Positions 8,600 to 17,478 of a stretch of 53,587 bases of DNA are shown here, piece by piece (within the stretch, counting starts at the first letter, position 1; each line of letters opens with the position of its first letter). The notes under the pieces were generated by a model. It was not told the DNA's origin. It was given only the letters and a program-made list of their open reading frames with translations, and ran no database searches. Origin of the DNA: Paenibacillus popilliae ATCC 14706 (GTDB lineage Bacteria; Bacillota; Bacilli; Paenibacillales; Paenibacillaceae); contig NZ_BALG01000056.1 in assembly GCF_000315235.1 (NCBI RefSeq), positions 1-53,587 of the forward strand. Direction: 5' to 3'. The translations under genes were made by a program, and so were the position numbers.

Positions 8600-10393
8600 A
8601 TGATGCAACATCCGTTACATCGGACATGGGATCTGGAATCGATCTTTCCGGGAGGATCCGATTCAGAAGCACTTCAACAATCATTCGCCGCGATCGAACA
8701 GGACTTGGCTCTGTTGAACCGGGAACTGAAAGAGATATTGACTCCGCTCAGCCAGGACAGCATCCCGGCGCTAGCGAACATGACCACCCGACTGCAGGAT
8801 ATGAACCGTCGGATGCAAGAGACGGGCGCCTTTGTCAGTTGTCTGACCGCTCAGAACCTTCATGACAAGAAAGCAGTACACTTGACAGGACGCAAGTCGG
8901 CGCTGTCGGCGCAAGTGGTCGCGATCGATGCGTTGTATGACGAACTGCTTCGTAGAATGCCGGATGAGCTGTGGTCCCGGTTCCTGGCGCTGCCGGAGAT
9001 GGAAGGGGTGGCCTTCAATCTGAATGAACGCCGCGAGATGGCCGAGGAGAAGCTAGGGCCGGAACTGGAAGCGCTTGCTGGAGATCTCGCGGTGGATGGC
9101 TATCATGGCTGGGCGGAGATGTATAATACCGTTGTCTCCCATGTGCGCATCAATTACGAGGAGAACGGCGTGACCCAGCAATTATCGGCAGGACAGGCTC
9201 ACAATAAGCTCTCGCATCCGGATCGCCGTGTCCGCGAAGAGATGTTCAAGCTGTGGGAGCAGGAATGGAGCGACAAGGCCGATTTCTGCGCCGCTGCCCT
9301 AAATCATATTGCCGGCTTCCGCCTGAAGCTGTACGAACGCCGTGGCTGGGACAATGTCCTGCAGGAGCCGCTCGCCAAAAACCGGATGTCGCAAGCGACC
9401 CTGAATGCGATGTGGGATACGATTGTCAGCAATAAGCCGAAGTTCGTTCAATATTTGGAGCGGAAGGCGAAGCTTCTCGGGGTAGAGAAGCTGAGTTGGT
9501 GCGACGTGGACGCTCCGATCGGCATAAGCCAGACGACCATCAGCTATGATGATGGAGCGGAGGCAATCGTCGAGCAGTTCCGCAAGTTCAGCTCGCGGAT
9601 GGCGGCCTTCGCGGTGCGCGCGTTCGAGAATCGCTGGATTGAGGCAGAGGATCGGCCTGGGAAGCGGCCGGGCGGCTTCTGCACCTTCTTGCCGGTCAGC
9701 AACCAGACACGCATTTTCATGACCTATGCGGGCACGCCTTCCAACGTATCGACACTGGCGCATGAACTGGGGCACGGTTATCATCAGCACGTGATGGACG
9801 GACTGCCGGCCTTCGCCCAGCGCTACGCGATGAATGTCGCAGAGACGGCCTCCACCTTCGCTGAAATGATCGTAGCCGATTCGGCTGTAAAGGGGGCGAA
9901 GGATGAGCAGGAAAAGTTGGGACTGCTCGAAGACAAGATTCAGCGATCGATTGCTTTCTACATGAATATCCATGCGCGCTTCCTGTTCGAGACCCGCTTC
10001 TATGAGAAGCGCAAAGCGGGGCTGCTGTCGAGCGAACAAATCTGTGCATTGATGGAAGAAGCGCAGCAAGAAGCATACTGCGGGGTGCTAGGTTCACCGC
10101 ATCCGCATTTCTGGGCTTCCAAAATGCACTTCTATTTCACGCATGTGCCGTTCTACAACTTCCCGTATACGTTCGGCTACTTGTTCAGCACCGGCCTGTA
10201 TGCGCGCGCGCTGGAAGAAGGGGAGTCGTTTGCTGCGAAATATGATGCACTGCTGCGCGATACGGCGGTCATGACGGTGGAAGACCTGGCCAGTAAGCAT
10301 CTTGGCGTCGATCTGACCAAGCCGGACTTCTGGCAATCGGCTATCAATGTAACGCTCAAGGATGTGGAGCTTTTCTTGCAGATGACGGAATAA
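8600..10393 (+). CDS. M3 family oligoendopeptidase
   Basis: 597 residues, normal for PepF/M3B enzymes. A cytoplasmic zinc metallopeptidase cleaving short peptides. The HELGH zinc motif is at about residues 388-392, and the third ligand lies in NVAETASTFAE about 25 residues on. The N-terminal RTWDLESIFPGG motif is typical of the family, as is the C-terminal FPYTFGYLFSTGLYA segment around the substrate cleft. The second in-frame ATG pair (8600) is chosen since AAAGGGG lies 8 nt upstream. Monocistronic. The substrate cannot be predicted. Confidence 0.93.
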   Translation: MMQHPLHRTWDLESIFPGGSDSEALQQSFAAIEQDLALLNRELKEILTPLSQDSIPALANMTTRLQDMNRRMQETGAFVSCLTAQNLHDKKAVHLTGRKSALSAQVVAIDALYDELLRRMPDELWSRFLALPEMEGVAFNLNERREMAEEKLGPELEALAGDLAVDGYHGWAEMYNTVVSHVRINYEENGVTQQLSAGQAHNKLSHPDRRVREEMFKLWEQEWSDKADFCAAALNHIAGFRLKLYERRGWDNVLQEPLAKNRMSQATLNAMWDTIVSNKPKFVQYLERKAKLLGVEKLSWCDVDAPIGISQTTISYDDGAEAIVEQFRKFSSRMAAFAVRAFENRWIEAEDRPGKRPGGFCTFLPVSNQTRIFMTYAGTPSNVSTLAHELGHGYHQHVMDGLPAFAQRYAMNVAETASTFAEMIVADSAVKGAKDEQEKLGLLEDKIQRSIAFYMNIHARFLFETRFYEKRKAGLLSSEQICALMEEAQQEAYCGVLGSPHPHFWASKMHFYFTHVPFYNFPYTFGYLFSTGLYARALEEGESFAAKYDALLRDTAVMTVEDLASKHLGVDLTKPDFWQSAINVTLKDVELFLQMTE

Positions 10394-10482
10394 GCGGCTC
10401 CGGGAAAGGAACGACATATTGGGGACATTCAATCGCAGCGATCTTCATAATTGCAGAAAAAGGGGAATTTTGTGATTATCTG

Positions 10483-10511
10483 TTGAATAAAGGTAATAAC
10501 TCCTATATAAT
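10483..10511 (+). promoter_or_regulatory. Sigma-A promoter for the DUF2294 gene
   Basis: TTGAAT, 17-bp spacer, TATAAT, about 65 bp upstream of the ATG at 10578. Confidence 0.7.
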
Positions 10512-10577
10512 GTGTCTAAAGAGCTGTTTTTATGTCGATGAAAATAGTTCTCTATTTTTGAGGAGGTGTGATTCGTC

Positions 10578-10970
10578 ATGGACTCTTATGAAGTATCATT
10601 GGCCAGACAATTCAGCATGGTATTTGATAAGTTGGAATCGGAGCTGCTGGGACTGACAGGAGGCACGGTCATTGTATGCATTCGCAACGATGTCATAGGC
10701 AAATTCGGCGTTAAGCATGATGCGCTTGAAAGTCAGAACGGGGTTATCAAGCCGTTGCGCCAAGGATTGATGAAGCGGCACGTCGCGGAATTCCGCCAGA
10801 CGGCAATGGAGGTTCTTAAGCACAAGAAGCAGTGGACTCATGGAGAGATTGTGTTTGATTTCGCCATGAAGCAGGACACCTTGCACATCAGCACATGGTT
10901 CGAATCCAATTATAATTTGGTACATATGTTAAAGAAGCCTGAATCGCACACATATAGACGCGTCTCCTGA
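10578..10970 (+). CDS. DUF2294 domain protein
   Basis: 130 residues matching DUF2294: an N-terminal amphipathic helix, GLTGGTVIVCIRNDVI, a central LMKRHVAEFRQTAMEVL helix and a final IVFDFAMKQDTLHISTWFE sheet. Some members have been annotated as linked to Na+-dependent transport, but no function is established. A strong GAGGAGGTG site and its own sigma-A promoter indicate an independently expressed gene. No membrane segments. Confidence 0.8.
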   Translation: MDSYEVSLARQFSMVFDKLESELLGLTGGTVIVCIRNDVIGKFGVKHDALESQNGVIKPLRQGLMKRHVAEFRQTAMEVLKHKKQWTHGEIVFDFAMKQDTLHISTWFESNYNLVHMLKKPESHTYRRVS

Positions 10971-11013
10971 TGGCCGGCTGTAGCATCGGGGGAATGCCGT
11001 CATATACAGCACT

Positions 11014-11044
11014 AGAAGCTCTCTGCCTGTCGGCGAGAGCTTCT
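11014..11044. terminator. Hairpin between DUF2294 gene and SASP gene
   Basis: Perfect 10-bp stem AGAAGCTCTC / GAGAGCTTCT, 11-nt loop, between convergent genes. No long T-run follows, so terminator function is inferred from position. Confidence 0.5.
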
Positions 11045-11102
11045 GCGGTGTTATCAGGCAATTGACATAAGTATGGTATACGATCCTCGAGATCGTCTGC
11101 GC

Positions 11103-11330
11103 TTATCGAGTCGTACGTCCTGCTAGTTGCTGCTCGGCCATTTGAACGAGACGCTTTGTGATGAAGCCCCCGATAGAACCTGTATCACGACTCGTATAGT
11201 TGCCATAATATCCGTCTTGAGGAATCGGGATCCCCAGCTCTTGCGCGATCTCGTACTTCATTTGCTGCAAAGCTGCAGTCGCTTGAGGCACCACGAGATT
11301 GTTGGAGCGGCTTCCACCATGATTCGGCAT
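11103..11330 (-). CDS. Alpha/beta-type small acid-soluble spore protein
   Basis: 75 residues. SASPs coat and protect spore DNA and are degraded by the Gpr protease at germination. The product contains NNLVVPQATAALQQMKYEIA, the Gpr-type cleavage region, then GYYGNYTSRDTGSIGG and ITKRLVQMAEQQLAG, the two conserved helical blocks. A GGAGGTG site and a sigma-G-like promoter lie upstream. Closely related to the SASP gene at 14356 (nearly identical core), indicating paralogues. Confidence 0.95.
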   Translation of the reverse strand: MPNHGGSRSNNLVVPQATAALQQMKYEIAQELGIPIPQDGYYGNYTSRDTGSIGGFITKRLVQMAEQQLAGRTTR

Positions 11331-11354
11331 GCTGTTTCACCTCCCTGTGATCGT

Positions 11355-11383
11355 TAGTATGGAGAACGAGAATAGAAATATGT
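11355..11383 (-). promoter_or_regulatory. Sigma-G-like promoter of the first SASP gene
   Basis: Minus strand: ACATA, 17-bp spacer, CATACTA (perfect forespore -10), about 25 bp before the SASP start. Confidence 0.65.
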
Positions 11384-11446
11384 AGGTGGGGGGAGAGGAA
11401 CGGAGGAGTAAATAATGCCAGACCTAGGGTACGGCCTGGCATTCCG

Positions 11447-12412
11447 TTATGAATGGAAAATCTCGAGATCCAGGGTCAATGTAACAGGGGCTTGCGGCTT
11501 CAGATCGATAAGTCCCGTCTTCTCGCTGCCGAACGGAAGGTTCGGTGCATCGGTCAGCCATGTATACGGCTCGACGCAAATGATCTCGTCGGCAGTGCCT
11601 CGGGTATACAGCACCCAGTGCTTGAAGTGAGGCAGACTGCCGGCATAGCGGATACGGTAACCGTCATCCCGGCTCAACCACGCCTCCGGCTTGCCTTTGC
11701 CCGTGCTGAACACGGTATCGAAGTCGGTGCCTTGGAGATTCATGCCTTCAAGCAGTCCCTTGCTGTCGCCCAGCGGCAGCGTCTTTCCTGTCGTAATCAA
11801 TTCCTCGTCCAGCTCATATATTCCCATCACCGGCACCTGCAGCGTCCACCGGTTCGGTTCTCCGTCAATTAGGAACCAGGTATGGGTGCCGAAGCCGAAC
11901 GGAGCCGATTGTTCCCCCTGATTGGTGATCGTCAGTTGCTGGGTTAGCGTATGTCCCTGAAGGCGGAAGGTGACCTCCAACTCCAGCGGGACAGGATATT
12001 GCCGCATCCAGTTGCCATCGTTGGCGGTGCGGAATTGCGCGGTAACTTCGACAGCATTGCCCGCCGCAACGGCCCGGATAACCGTCCACGACTGAAGGCG
12101 ATGCAGCCCGTGAATATGGTTGTCATTCGCCGTATTCTGATCGAATTGATAGTTTACGCCGTCATATGTGAACGAACCGCGACGGATTCGACCCGGAGGC
12201 ATCAGCATCGGAATGCCGAAGTGGTAAGGCTTAGTCATATAATAATCCAGGTCGCTCTCGGCAGGCGTGCGCAAAATATCCCGCTGTGCCTTCTTGTCCC
12301 ACAGCCGGATGACATTGCAGCCGAGCCCAGGGAGCAGCGTAGCTGCCAAGGTATCATTTTCTAGTATAAAGGTCTCATAACCGTTCCATTGCCCTTTGTT
12401 CACTTGAACCAT
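11447..12412 (-). CDS. Aldose 1-epimerase family protein
   Basis: 321 residues with the galactose-mutarotase-like beta-sandwich signature: TLLPGLGCNVIRLW near the N-terminus, then HFGIPMLMPPGRI, DNHIHGLHR (catalytic-site His region) and the FGFGTHTWFL segment with a second conserved His. Members catalyse anomeric interconversion of aldoses or act on related sugar derivatives. The exact sugar is not predictable. The second ATG is preferred because AAAGGAG is 8 nt before it and only 2 nt before the first. Single gene. Confidence 0.85.
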   Translation of the reverse strand: MVQVNKGQWNGYETFILENDTLAATLLPGLGCNVIRLWDKKAQRDILRTPAESDLDYYMTKPYHFGIPMLMPPGRIRRGSFTYDGVNYQFDQNTANDNHIHGLHRLQSWTVIRAVAAGNAVEVTAQFRTANDGNWMRQYPVPLELEVTFRLQGHTLTQQLTITNQGEQSAPFGFGTHTWFLIDGEPNRWTLQVPVMGIYELDEELITTGKTLPLGDSKGLLEGMNLQGTDFDTVFSTGKGKPEAWLSRDDGYRIRYAGSLPHFKHWVLYTRGTADEIICVEPYTWLTDAPNLPFGSEKTGLIDLKPQAPVTLTLDLEIFHS

Positions 12413-12578
12413 GTTCATTGCTCCTTTTCCTATGCAGCTTCCAATTCACGTTGTTCAAAAATCCCGCTTCGCGTTCAAACGACCTTTGCCGGTACGGAGA
12501 ACCGCCTGTTGGAAAACGCATGATATGGTTCTAAGCATAACAAATCATCCCGGCAAAGTCATGATGAATGATATCCCC

Positions 12579-12607
12579 TTGACAATGGGGGCGATATTCG
12601 TTATCCT
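12579..12607 (+). promoter_or_regulatory. Sigma-A promoter for trpS
   Basis: TTGACA, 17-bp spacer, TATCCT. Transcription would start near 12614 and run through the T-box leader. Confidence 0.75.
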
Positions 12608-12639
12608 ATTGGCTAATTCAATCTGGTTGGCATTCATCT

Positions 12640-12940
12640 GCTTATAACAAATCGATGATAAGGACAAGTAGGCTTCGCGGCGGGCTTCAGAGAACCGGTG
12701 GCTGGTGAGAACCGGTGCTTCCTGCGATGACTGAATGGACCTTGGAGTGTAAAGCCGAATCGAGGAGTAGGCTTTGCCGTAAGTCCTGCGTTAAAGGAAG
12801 AAAGGTTCGCACAAGGTCCCATTGCATTTATGGGCTAGGCAGCTACAGGCTGTCCAGCCGCGACAGAGCAGGCCAAACGCGAACGAATAAGGGTGGCACC
12901 ACGGTCTTTCGTCCCTTTGCTGGATGGAAGGCCTTTTTTG
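12640..12940 (+). ncRNA. T-box riboswitch leader (tryptophan) with terminator
   Basis: Senses uncharged tRNA-Trp and relieves termination upstream of trpS. Stem I begins near 12655 (GGACAAGTAG, the AGTA bulge region). The specifier codon is TGG at 12736-12738. The T-box sequence AAGGGTGGCACCACG lies near 12889-12903. The terminator stem is 12903-12914 paired with 12922-12933, followed by six Ts. All elements are in the canonical order and spacing for a T-box upstream of an aminoacyl-tRNA synthetase. Confidence 0.93.
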
Positions 12941-12999
12941 CGTGTAAATCAAGGCGTAGTCAACACAATGAGGGAAGAGACAAGGAGTGTGAATGACCA

Positions 13000-13980
13000 A
13001 TGGTACGGGTACTATCCGGCATTCAGCCCAGCGGCCAGTTGACGATGGGCAACTACATCGGGGCAATTCAAAATTTCGTAAAATTGCAGCATGAGCATAA
13101 GTGCTTCTTCATGGTCGTCGACCTGCACGCGATTACGGTGCCGCAAGATCCGGAAGCGCTGCGGGAGCAGACCGAGGCGGTAGCCGCGATCTATTTGGCG
13201 GCCGGCATTGATCCGGACAAGTCGGCTATCTTTCTCCAATCGCAGGTACCCCAGCATGCCGAGTTGGGCTGGTTGTTGACGACGCTCACCTACATGGGAG
13301 AACTGGAGCGGATGACTCAGTTTAAGGATAAAGCGGCAGGCAAAGAATCGATCGGTACCGGCTTATTTGTCTATCCGGCGCTGATGGCCGCCGATATTTT
13401 GTTATACAATGCAGACCTGGTTCCGGTCGGTGATGATCAGAAGCAGCATCTGGAGCTGACGCGTGACGTAGCGAACCGATTCAATCATCGTTTTGGCGAA
13501 TTTTTCACGATGCCAGAGCCGTATATTCCGGAGGTCGGGGCGAGAATTATGTCGCTGGATGATGCCTCCAAAAAAATGAGCAAAAGCAATCCGAATCCGG
13601 GTAGCTACATTTCCCTGCTGGATCCGCCGAATGTCATCCGAAAAAAAATGAGCCGGGCTAAGACAGATTCCGAAGCGCTCGTCAAGTATGATCCGGTGAA
13701 CAAGCCCGAGATCAGCAATCTGCTCAGCATCTATTCGTACGCTTCCGGCCAGTCTATCGCAGAGATCGAGGCGGAGTACGAAGGACAACTGTACGGAGCC
13801 TTCAAGAAGGAATTGGGCGAGCGCGTCGTCGCCCTGCTGGATCCGCTTCAGCAGCGGTATGAAGAGGTGCGCCGGAACGGCGAGCATCTAGAGGCGCTGC
13901 GCTCCGGCGCCGAACAAGCCAAGGAAGTCGCCCAGAAGCAGTTGGACGAAGTGAAGCGCCGGATGGGATTCGTTGTATAA
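13000..13980 (+). CDS. trpS: Tryptophanyl-tRNA synthetase
   Basis: 326 residues, standard bacterial TrpRS length. Class I synthetase that charges tRNA-Trp. SGIQPSGQLTMGNYIGAIQ holds the HIGH-like TMGN motif, and KMSKS is at about residues 192-196. GDDQKQHLELTRDVANRFN is a family signature. Controlled by the upstream T-box leader and sigma-A promoter. The ribosome binding site (AAGGAG) is 12 nt upstream, slightly long. Confidence 0.97.
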   Translation: MVRVLSGIQPSGQLTMGNYIGAIQNFVKLQHEHKCFFMVVDLHAITVPQDPEALREQTEAVAAIYLAAGIDPDKSAIFLQSQVPQHAELGWLLTTLTYMGELERMTQFKDKAAGKESIGTGLFVYPALMAADILLYNADLVPVGDDQKQHLELTRDVANRFNHRFGEFFTMPEPYIPEVGARIMSLDDASKKMSKSNPNPGSYISLLDPPNVIRKKMSRAKTDSEALVKYDPVNKPEISNLLSIYSYASGQSIAEIEAEYEGQLYGAFKKELGERVVALLDPLQQRYEEVRRNGEHLEALRSGAEQAKEVAQKQLDEVKRRMGFVV

Positions 13981-14059
13981 GCTCTGTCTCGACAATGGTA
14001 ACAGGGAAGGATCCCTATGCAGAGCAACGTGTGCCTGCCGGGCTCAGCCCTCCGGCGCA

Positions 14060-14233
14060 TCAGGTCGACTTGCGACGCCGCCGGGCCTTGACGATAAAGC
14101 CGAAGCCGATATTGAACACCGCCAAGACGGCGAAGAGGATACTGAGCCATAGGTTATGACTGAGCATGATGGCTGTTCCTGTCAACAGCACAATGGAAGA
14201 AACAGCGAACCATAATGCTAATCCTTTACTCAC
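14060..14233 (-). CDS. Small two-helix membrane protein
   Basis: A 57-residue product from a GTG with AAAAGGAG upstream. Two hydrophobic segments (LALWFAVSSIVLLTGTAIML and LWLSILFAVLAVFNIGFGF) are followed by a basic tail KARRRRKST. The reading frame, ribosome binding site and hydrophobicity support a real gene in the gap between trpS and the second SASP gene. Family not recognised. Confidence 0.6.
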   Translation of the reverse strand: MSKGLALWFAVSSIVLLTGTAIMLSHNLWLSILFAVLAVFNIGFGFIVKARRRRKST

Positions 14234-14274
14234 GTTTACCGCTCCTTTTCAAAGAAAAATCGCTTCAGAATGAA

Positions 14275-14303
14275 GTATAACATTTCGTAGATCGGACAAA
14301 ATA
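14275..14303 (+). promoter_or_regulatory. Sigma-G-like promoter of the second SASP gene
   Basis: GTATA, 17-bp spacer, CAAAATA. The -35 fits the forespore consensus and the -10 has one mismatch. Confidence 0.5.
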
Positions 14304-14355
14304 GGATTGCAAGCTTGCGACAACCAGAACCACCGATGTGAAAGGAGATTAACTC

Positions 14356-14577
14356 ATGGCTAATAATCAATCTCGCACGAATAACTTGGTCGTTCCTCAA
14401 GCCACCGCAGCCCTGCAGCAAATGAAATATGAAATCGCACAGGAATTGGGAATTCCCGTTCCTCAAGACGGGTACTATGGAAATTACACGACCCGTGACA
14501 CTGGTTCCATCGGGGGCTTCATGACGAAGCGCCTGGTTCAAATCGCCGAGCAATCCCTATCCGGCGGCAACCGTTAA
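14356..14577 (+). CDS. Alpha/beta-type small acid-soluble spore protein
   Basis: 73 residues, the paralogue of the SASP encoded at 11103-11330, with which it shares NNLVVPQATAALQQMKYEIA and the following GYYGNYTxRDTGSIGGF block almost unchanged. Binds and protects DNA in the dormant forespore. AAAGGAG lies before the ATG, a sigma-G-like promoter upstream, and a strong terminator follows. Having two copies about 3 kb apart in opposite orientation suggests an old local duplication. Confidence 0.95.
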   Translation: MANNQSRTNNLVVPQATAALQQMKYEIAQELGIPVPQDGYYGNYTTRDTGSIGGFMTKRLVQIAEQSLSGGNR

Positions 14578-14594
14578 TTGATGCACTGATCTTG

Positions 14595-14623
14595 GGCTAC
14601 TCCTGCGCGCGGAGTAGCCTTTT
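14595..14623 (+). terminator. Terminator after second SASP gene
   Basis: Perfect 9-bp stem GGCTACTCC / GGAGTAGCC with a 7-nt loop and TTTT. Confidence 0.85.
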
Positions 14624-14722
14624 ATATATTGATAAAATGGTACGGAAACACAACTTTTCCGCCATTTTGTCGTCTAATAATTAGATTCATAATCATGAGT
14701 ATTTACTCAAAGGGGATAATGC

Positions 14723-15235
14723 ATGCGCTTAAGACTAACGATGAGTGCAGTGAAACGGCTGAGCATATGGGTCTTGGGTGCACTTATTATAGGCTGCTCC
14801 GTATTGTTGTGGCACATACATGCAACGTCCGGCCGGGCGTGGACCACGCTAGCAAGCATAAGCAAGCCCGAGCCGGATGAGATCGAAATCTACACCGTCC
14901 ACTCCATGCCGATGAACTCGGGGGAGGAGGACCACCTGCTCGTCGTCTTGACGGAGCCCATTCATCTTCGGATCATTGCGGAAGCCATCTCGTCAGCCCA
15001 ACCGATCGAGGGAATGGTAAAGGTGGCACAGCCCCATTTCCGCATTCATTACAATAATACCAACTATTATGTATGGTTGTCGAAAGATGAACAATATGGC
15101 GCATTTATGAATGCGGGCCAGTCCCATACCCTATATAGTCTCAGCGACCGATCAATCAACCAACTGCAGGAGCTTTTTCATGATCTGCATTTGTGGCGCG
15201 AGCCCAAAGGATCGAATACAGGGGACGAATCCTAG
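14723..15235 (+). CDS. Membrane-anchored hypothetical protein
   Basis: 170 residues. An N-terminal anchor (LSIWVLGALIIGCSVLLW) is followed by an extracytoplasmic domain with VHSMPMNSGEEDHLLVVLTE and YYVWLSKDEQYGAFMNA. The second half reads like a small beta-rich domain reminiscent of YhfM/YhfH-type lipoprotein domains, but I cannot assign a family firmly. AAAGGGG lies 8 nt before the ATG. Single gene following the SASP terminator. Confidence 0.7.
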   Translation: MRLRLTMSAVKRLSIWVLGALIIGCSVLLWHIHATSGRAWTTLASISKPEPDEIEIYTVHSMPMNSGEEDHLLVVLTEPIHLRIIAEAISSAQPIEGMVKVAQPHFRIHYNNTNYYVWLSKDEQYGAFMNAGQSHTLYSLSDRSINQLQELFHDLHLWREPKGSNTGDES

Positions 15236-15361
15236 GATTCACCCCTTCAGCCAACCGACGAAATAATCGAGAATATCGCCTTCCTTATTCATCATAACTT
15301 CGACCAACGGATGATCGCTGCATTGGGCCGTTTTCAAACTAGGAAAGGATGAGAAACAGGC

Positions 15362-15670
15362 ATGAAGCAGATGGAGCGAATCATCTTTGTTGAATACCGT
15401 ATTCTACCGGAGGCGAGAGATACGTACTTGACCGCGATTCGGCACTTGCTGAAGCAGCGGCCTGACGTTATGCTGTATGAAGGAACCGGCCAGCCGAATG
15501 TATTTGTCGAGCAGTGGCTCGGAACGACGGCGGATGACTATGCCTCGCTGAAGAAGCTCAGAAGAGAGGGAGCGGACGGCTGGGATGAGGTTACCGCGTG
15601 CATTGCCGGAGGCATAGACAAACTTCATATATGGGAGTTCCGTCGCTCTCCGATCGTACCGGAGGCATAA
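15362..15670 (+). CDS. Hypothetical protein, possible dimeric alpha/beta-barrel
   Basis: 102 residues with the pattern IIFVEYRILPEARDTYLTAI (strand then helix), LYEGTGQPNVFVEQWLG and KLHIWEFRR. This beta-alpha-beta layout resembles the ferredoxin-like dimeric alpha+beta barrels (ABM/NIPSNAP-like), but no catalytic residues can be assigned. AAAGGA upstream of the ATG. It lies just upstream of ctaB, separated by a promoter, so it is probably an independent unit. Confidence 0.65.
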   Translation: MKQMERIIFVEYRILPEARDTYLTAIRHLLKQRPDVMLYEGTGQPNVFVEQWLGTTADDYASLKKLRREGADGWDEVTACIAGGIDKLHIWEFRRSPIVPEA

Positions 15671-15714
15671 CCGGCTTAAGACAATGTCAAATTGATGAAC
15701 GATTCCTCGAAACG

Positions 15715-15744
15715 TTGTTATTGTTCTGACAGATTTGCTATGAT
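15715..15744 (+). promoter_or_regulatory. Candidate promoter for ctaB-sco
   Basis: TTGTTA, 18-bp spacer, TATGAT, about 65 bp before the ctaB start. Confidence 0.45.
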
Positions 15745-15808
15745 AAAAATTACAGTAGGCAGAAAAAGATTTTGCTTTTCTCTGAACACAACAAGGAGGA
15801 ACCGGTGC

Positions 15809-16741
15809 GTGGAAAAACAAATGACTTATCGGGGGTCTTCCGATTCCGTTGCATTGACGCCGGAGCCGATACGGGTCGGATTATGGAAAGAGTTTATACA
15901 ATTAACGAAGCCGGGCATCATCCGATCGAACCTGATGGCGGCGTTTGCCGGCTTTTGGGTAGCGGCCAAATGGGACATTCCCTGGCTTACGTTGCTGTGG
16001 ATGCTTGTCGGAACGACGCTTGTCCTCGCATCCTCATGCGTATTCAACAATTATTTCGATCGGGATTTCGATATGAAGATGAAGCGGACGAAGAAGCGTG
16101 CGCTGCCGGAAGGACGATTGAAGCCGAACACCGTGCTTGGCTATGCTATCATTCTGGGCGCAGCCGGGCTGGCTGTGCTGTTTGGCCTCGTGAATGTATT
16201 AACTGGAATCGTGGGCAGCGCGGGCATGTTCTTCTATGTCGTCATATATACGTTGTGGCTCAAGCGCACTTCTACTTGGAGCACGTCTGTAGGCGGTATT
16301 TCCGGAGCGATGCCTCCGGTCATCGGCTATGTTGCCGTCATGGGCCAGCTTGATATGGGGGCGGCCTTGCTGTTCGCGCTGCTGTTCCTGTGGCAGCCGC
16401 CGCATTTCTGGGCGCTCGGCATCCGACGGGTGGAAGAATACCGCGCAGCCGGCTATCCGCTTCTGCCCGTCGTTAAGGGCATTGCCCGCACGAAGTGGCA
16501 GATGATTCCTTACGTTGTCTTGCTGTTGCCGGTATCCTGGTTGTTCTATTCGTACGGCTATAGCGGTATGATTTACGGCATATTCGGCACCGTCATCCAT
16601 GCGATCTGGCTGTTCATTTGCATTGCGGGCTTCCGCGCAAAGGACACCGATGGCTGGGCAAAGAAGAACTTCATTTGGTCCATTAACGTCCTGATGCTGA
16701 ATATGCTGGTTATGATTCTGGACACGATGGGGAAAGCGTAA
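15809..16741 (+). CDS. ctaB: Protoheme IX farnesyltransferase (heme O synthase)
   Basis: 310 residues with about nine membrane segments. UbiA-superfamily prenyltransferase that adds the farnesyl group to heme B to make heme O for cytochrome oxidases. The Asp-rich motif NNYFDRDFDMKMKRTKKRAL and the second conserved loop (WQPPHFWALGIRR) are present. The GTG at 15809 is chosen: AAGGAGG is 9 nt upstream. It pairs functionally with ctaA at 32324, which makes heme A, and with the SCO gene immediately downstream. Confidence 0.95.
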   Translation: MEKQMTYRGSSDSVALTPEPIRVGLWKEFIQLTKPGIIRSNLMAAFAGFWVAAKWDIPWLTLLWMLVGTTLVLASSCVFNNYFDRDFDMKMKRTKKRALPEGRLKPNTVLGYAIILGAAGLAVLFGLVNVLTGIVGSAGMFFYVVIYTLWLKRTSTWSTSVGGISGAMPPVIGYVAVMGQLDMGAALLFALLFLWQPPHFWALGIRRVEEYRAAGYPLLPVVKGIARTKWQMIPYVVLLLPVSWLFYSYGYSGMIYGIFGTVIHAIWLFICIAGFRAKDTDGWAKKNFIWSINVLMLNMLVMILDTMGKA

Positions 16742-16791
16742 GGACGCATTCTCCAAGTTACCGCATGGGAAGCTAGGGGGAGGAACGGAGC

Positions 16792-17406
16792 ATGTCGTGG
16801 GCGAAGAAGTATTCTTTTCAGATTTTCCTTGGGGCGCTGGTCGCTTTCTTAGCGATTGTGGTGACTATTCTGTATTGGCCGCGGGAACCGGACATTCCGC
16901 TGACCGATAAGAAGGCGCCGGACTTCAGCATGCAAAATGTGGACGGCAGCACGGTGACGCTAGCGGATACGAACGGCAAGGTCCGTTTGTTCTATTTCTA
17001 TTTCACCAACTGCCCGGATGTCTGTCCACCGACGACATACCGCTTATCTGAAGTGCAGAAGCTGCTTCAGGACAAGGTGATGTTCGGTACCGAGGCGAGC
17101 ATCGTATCGATTTCATTCGATCCGGAACGCGATACGTTGGAGAAGATGAAGAAATGGTCGGAGAAATATAACGCCGACTATAGCGGCTGGTACTTCCTGA
17201 GAGGCAAGGAAGAGGAGGTCGCGAAGATGATGCCGGAGTTCGGATCCAGCGTCTTCAAGGACGAGGACGGGAATTTCACACATCTGAACGTCATCACCCT
17301 GGTTGATCAGGACGGCAATATTCGCAAGTATTACAACGCGAATGATTTGGAGACGGCTTCCCCTGAAAATATCGCCAAAGATGTAGCGCGTCTCGTAAAA
17401 GCTTAA
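16792..17406 (+). CDS. SCO1/SenC family copper chaperone
   Basis: 204 residues: an N-terminal membrane anchor (about 10-28) and a thioredoxin-fold domain facing outward. The copper ligands CPDVC (C74, C78) and a conserved His (about residue 164, FTHLNV) are present. SCO proteins deliver copper to the CuA site of cytochrome c oxidase subunit II. It follows ctaB by 50 bp with its own AGGGGGAGG-like site, so the two form an oxidase-assembly operon. Confidence 0.93.
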   Translation: MSWAKKYSFQIFLGALVAFLAIVVTILYWPREPDIPLTDKKAPDFSMQNVDGSTVTLADTNGKVRLFYFYFTNCPDVCPPTTYRLSEVQKLLQDKVMFGTEASIVSISFDPERDTLEKMKKWSEKYNADYSGWYFLRGKEEEVAKMMPEFGSSVFKDEDGNFTHLNVITLVDQDGNIRKYYNANDLETASPENIAKDVARLVKA

Positions 17407-17478
17407 CGATATAGGGAGCTTACACTAGGGAGCTCACAGCGGTCTGTCTTGCCGAGGCGCTGCTGTGAACCGCCTTAT

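Noticed and set aside
9299-10069. Long minus-strand ORF opposite the M3 peptidase
   Set aside because: Antisense shadow, no ribosome binding site.
15241-15340. Minus-strand frame ending NKEGDILDYFVGWLKG
   Set aside because: Looks protein-like for about 28 codons but has no start with a ribosome binding site; could be a remnant.
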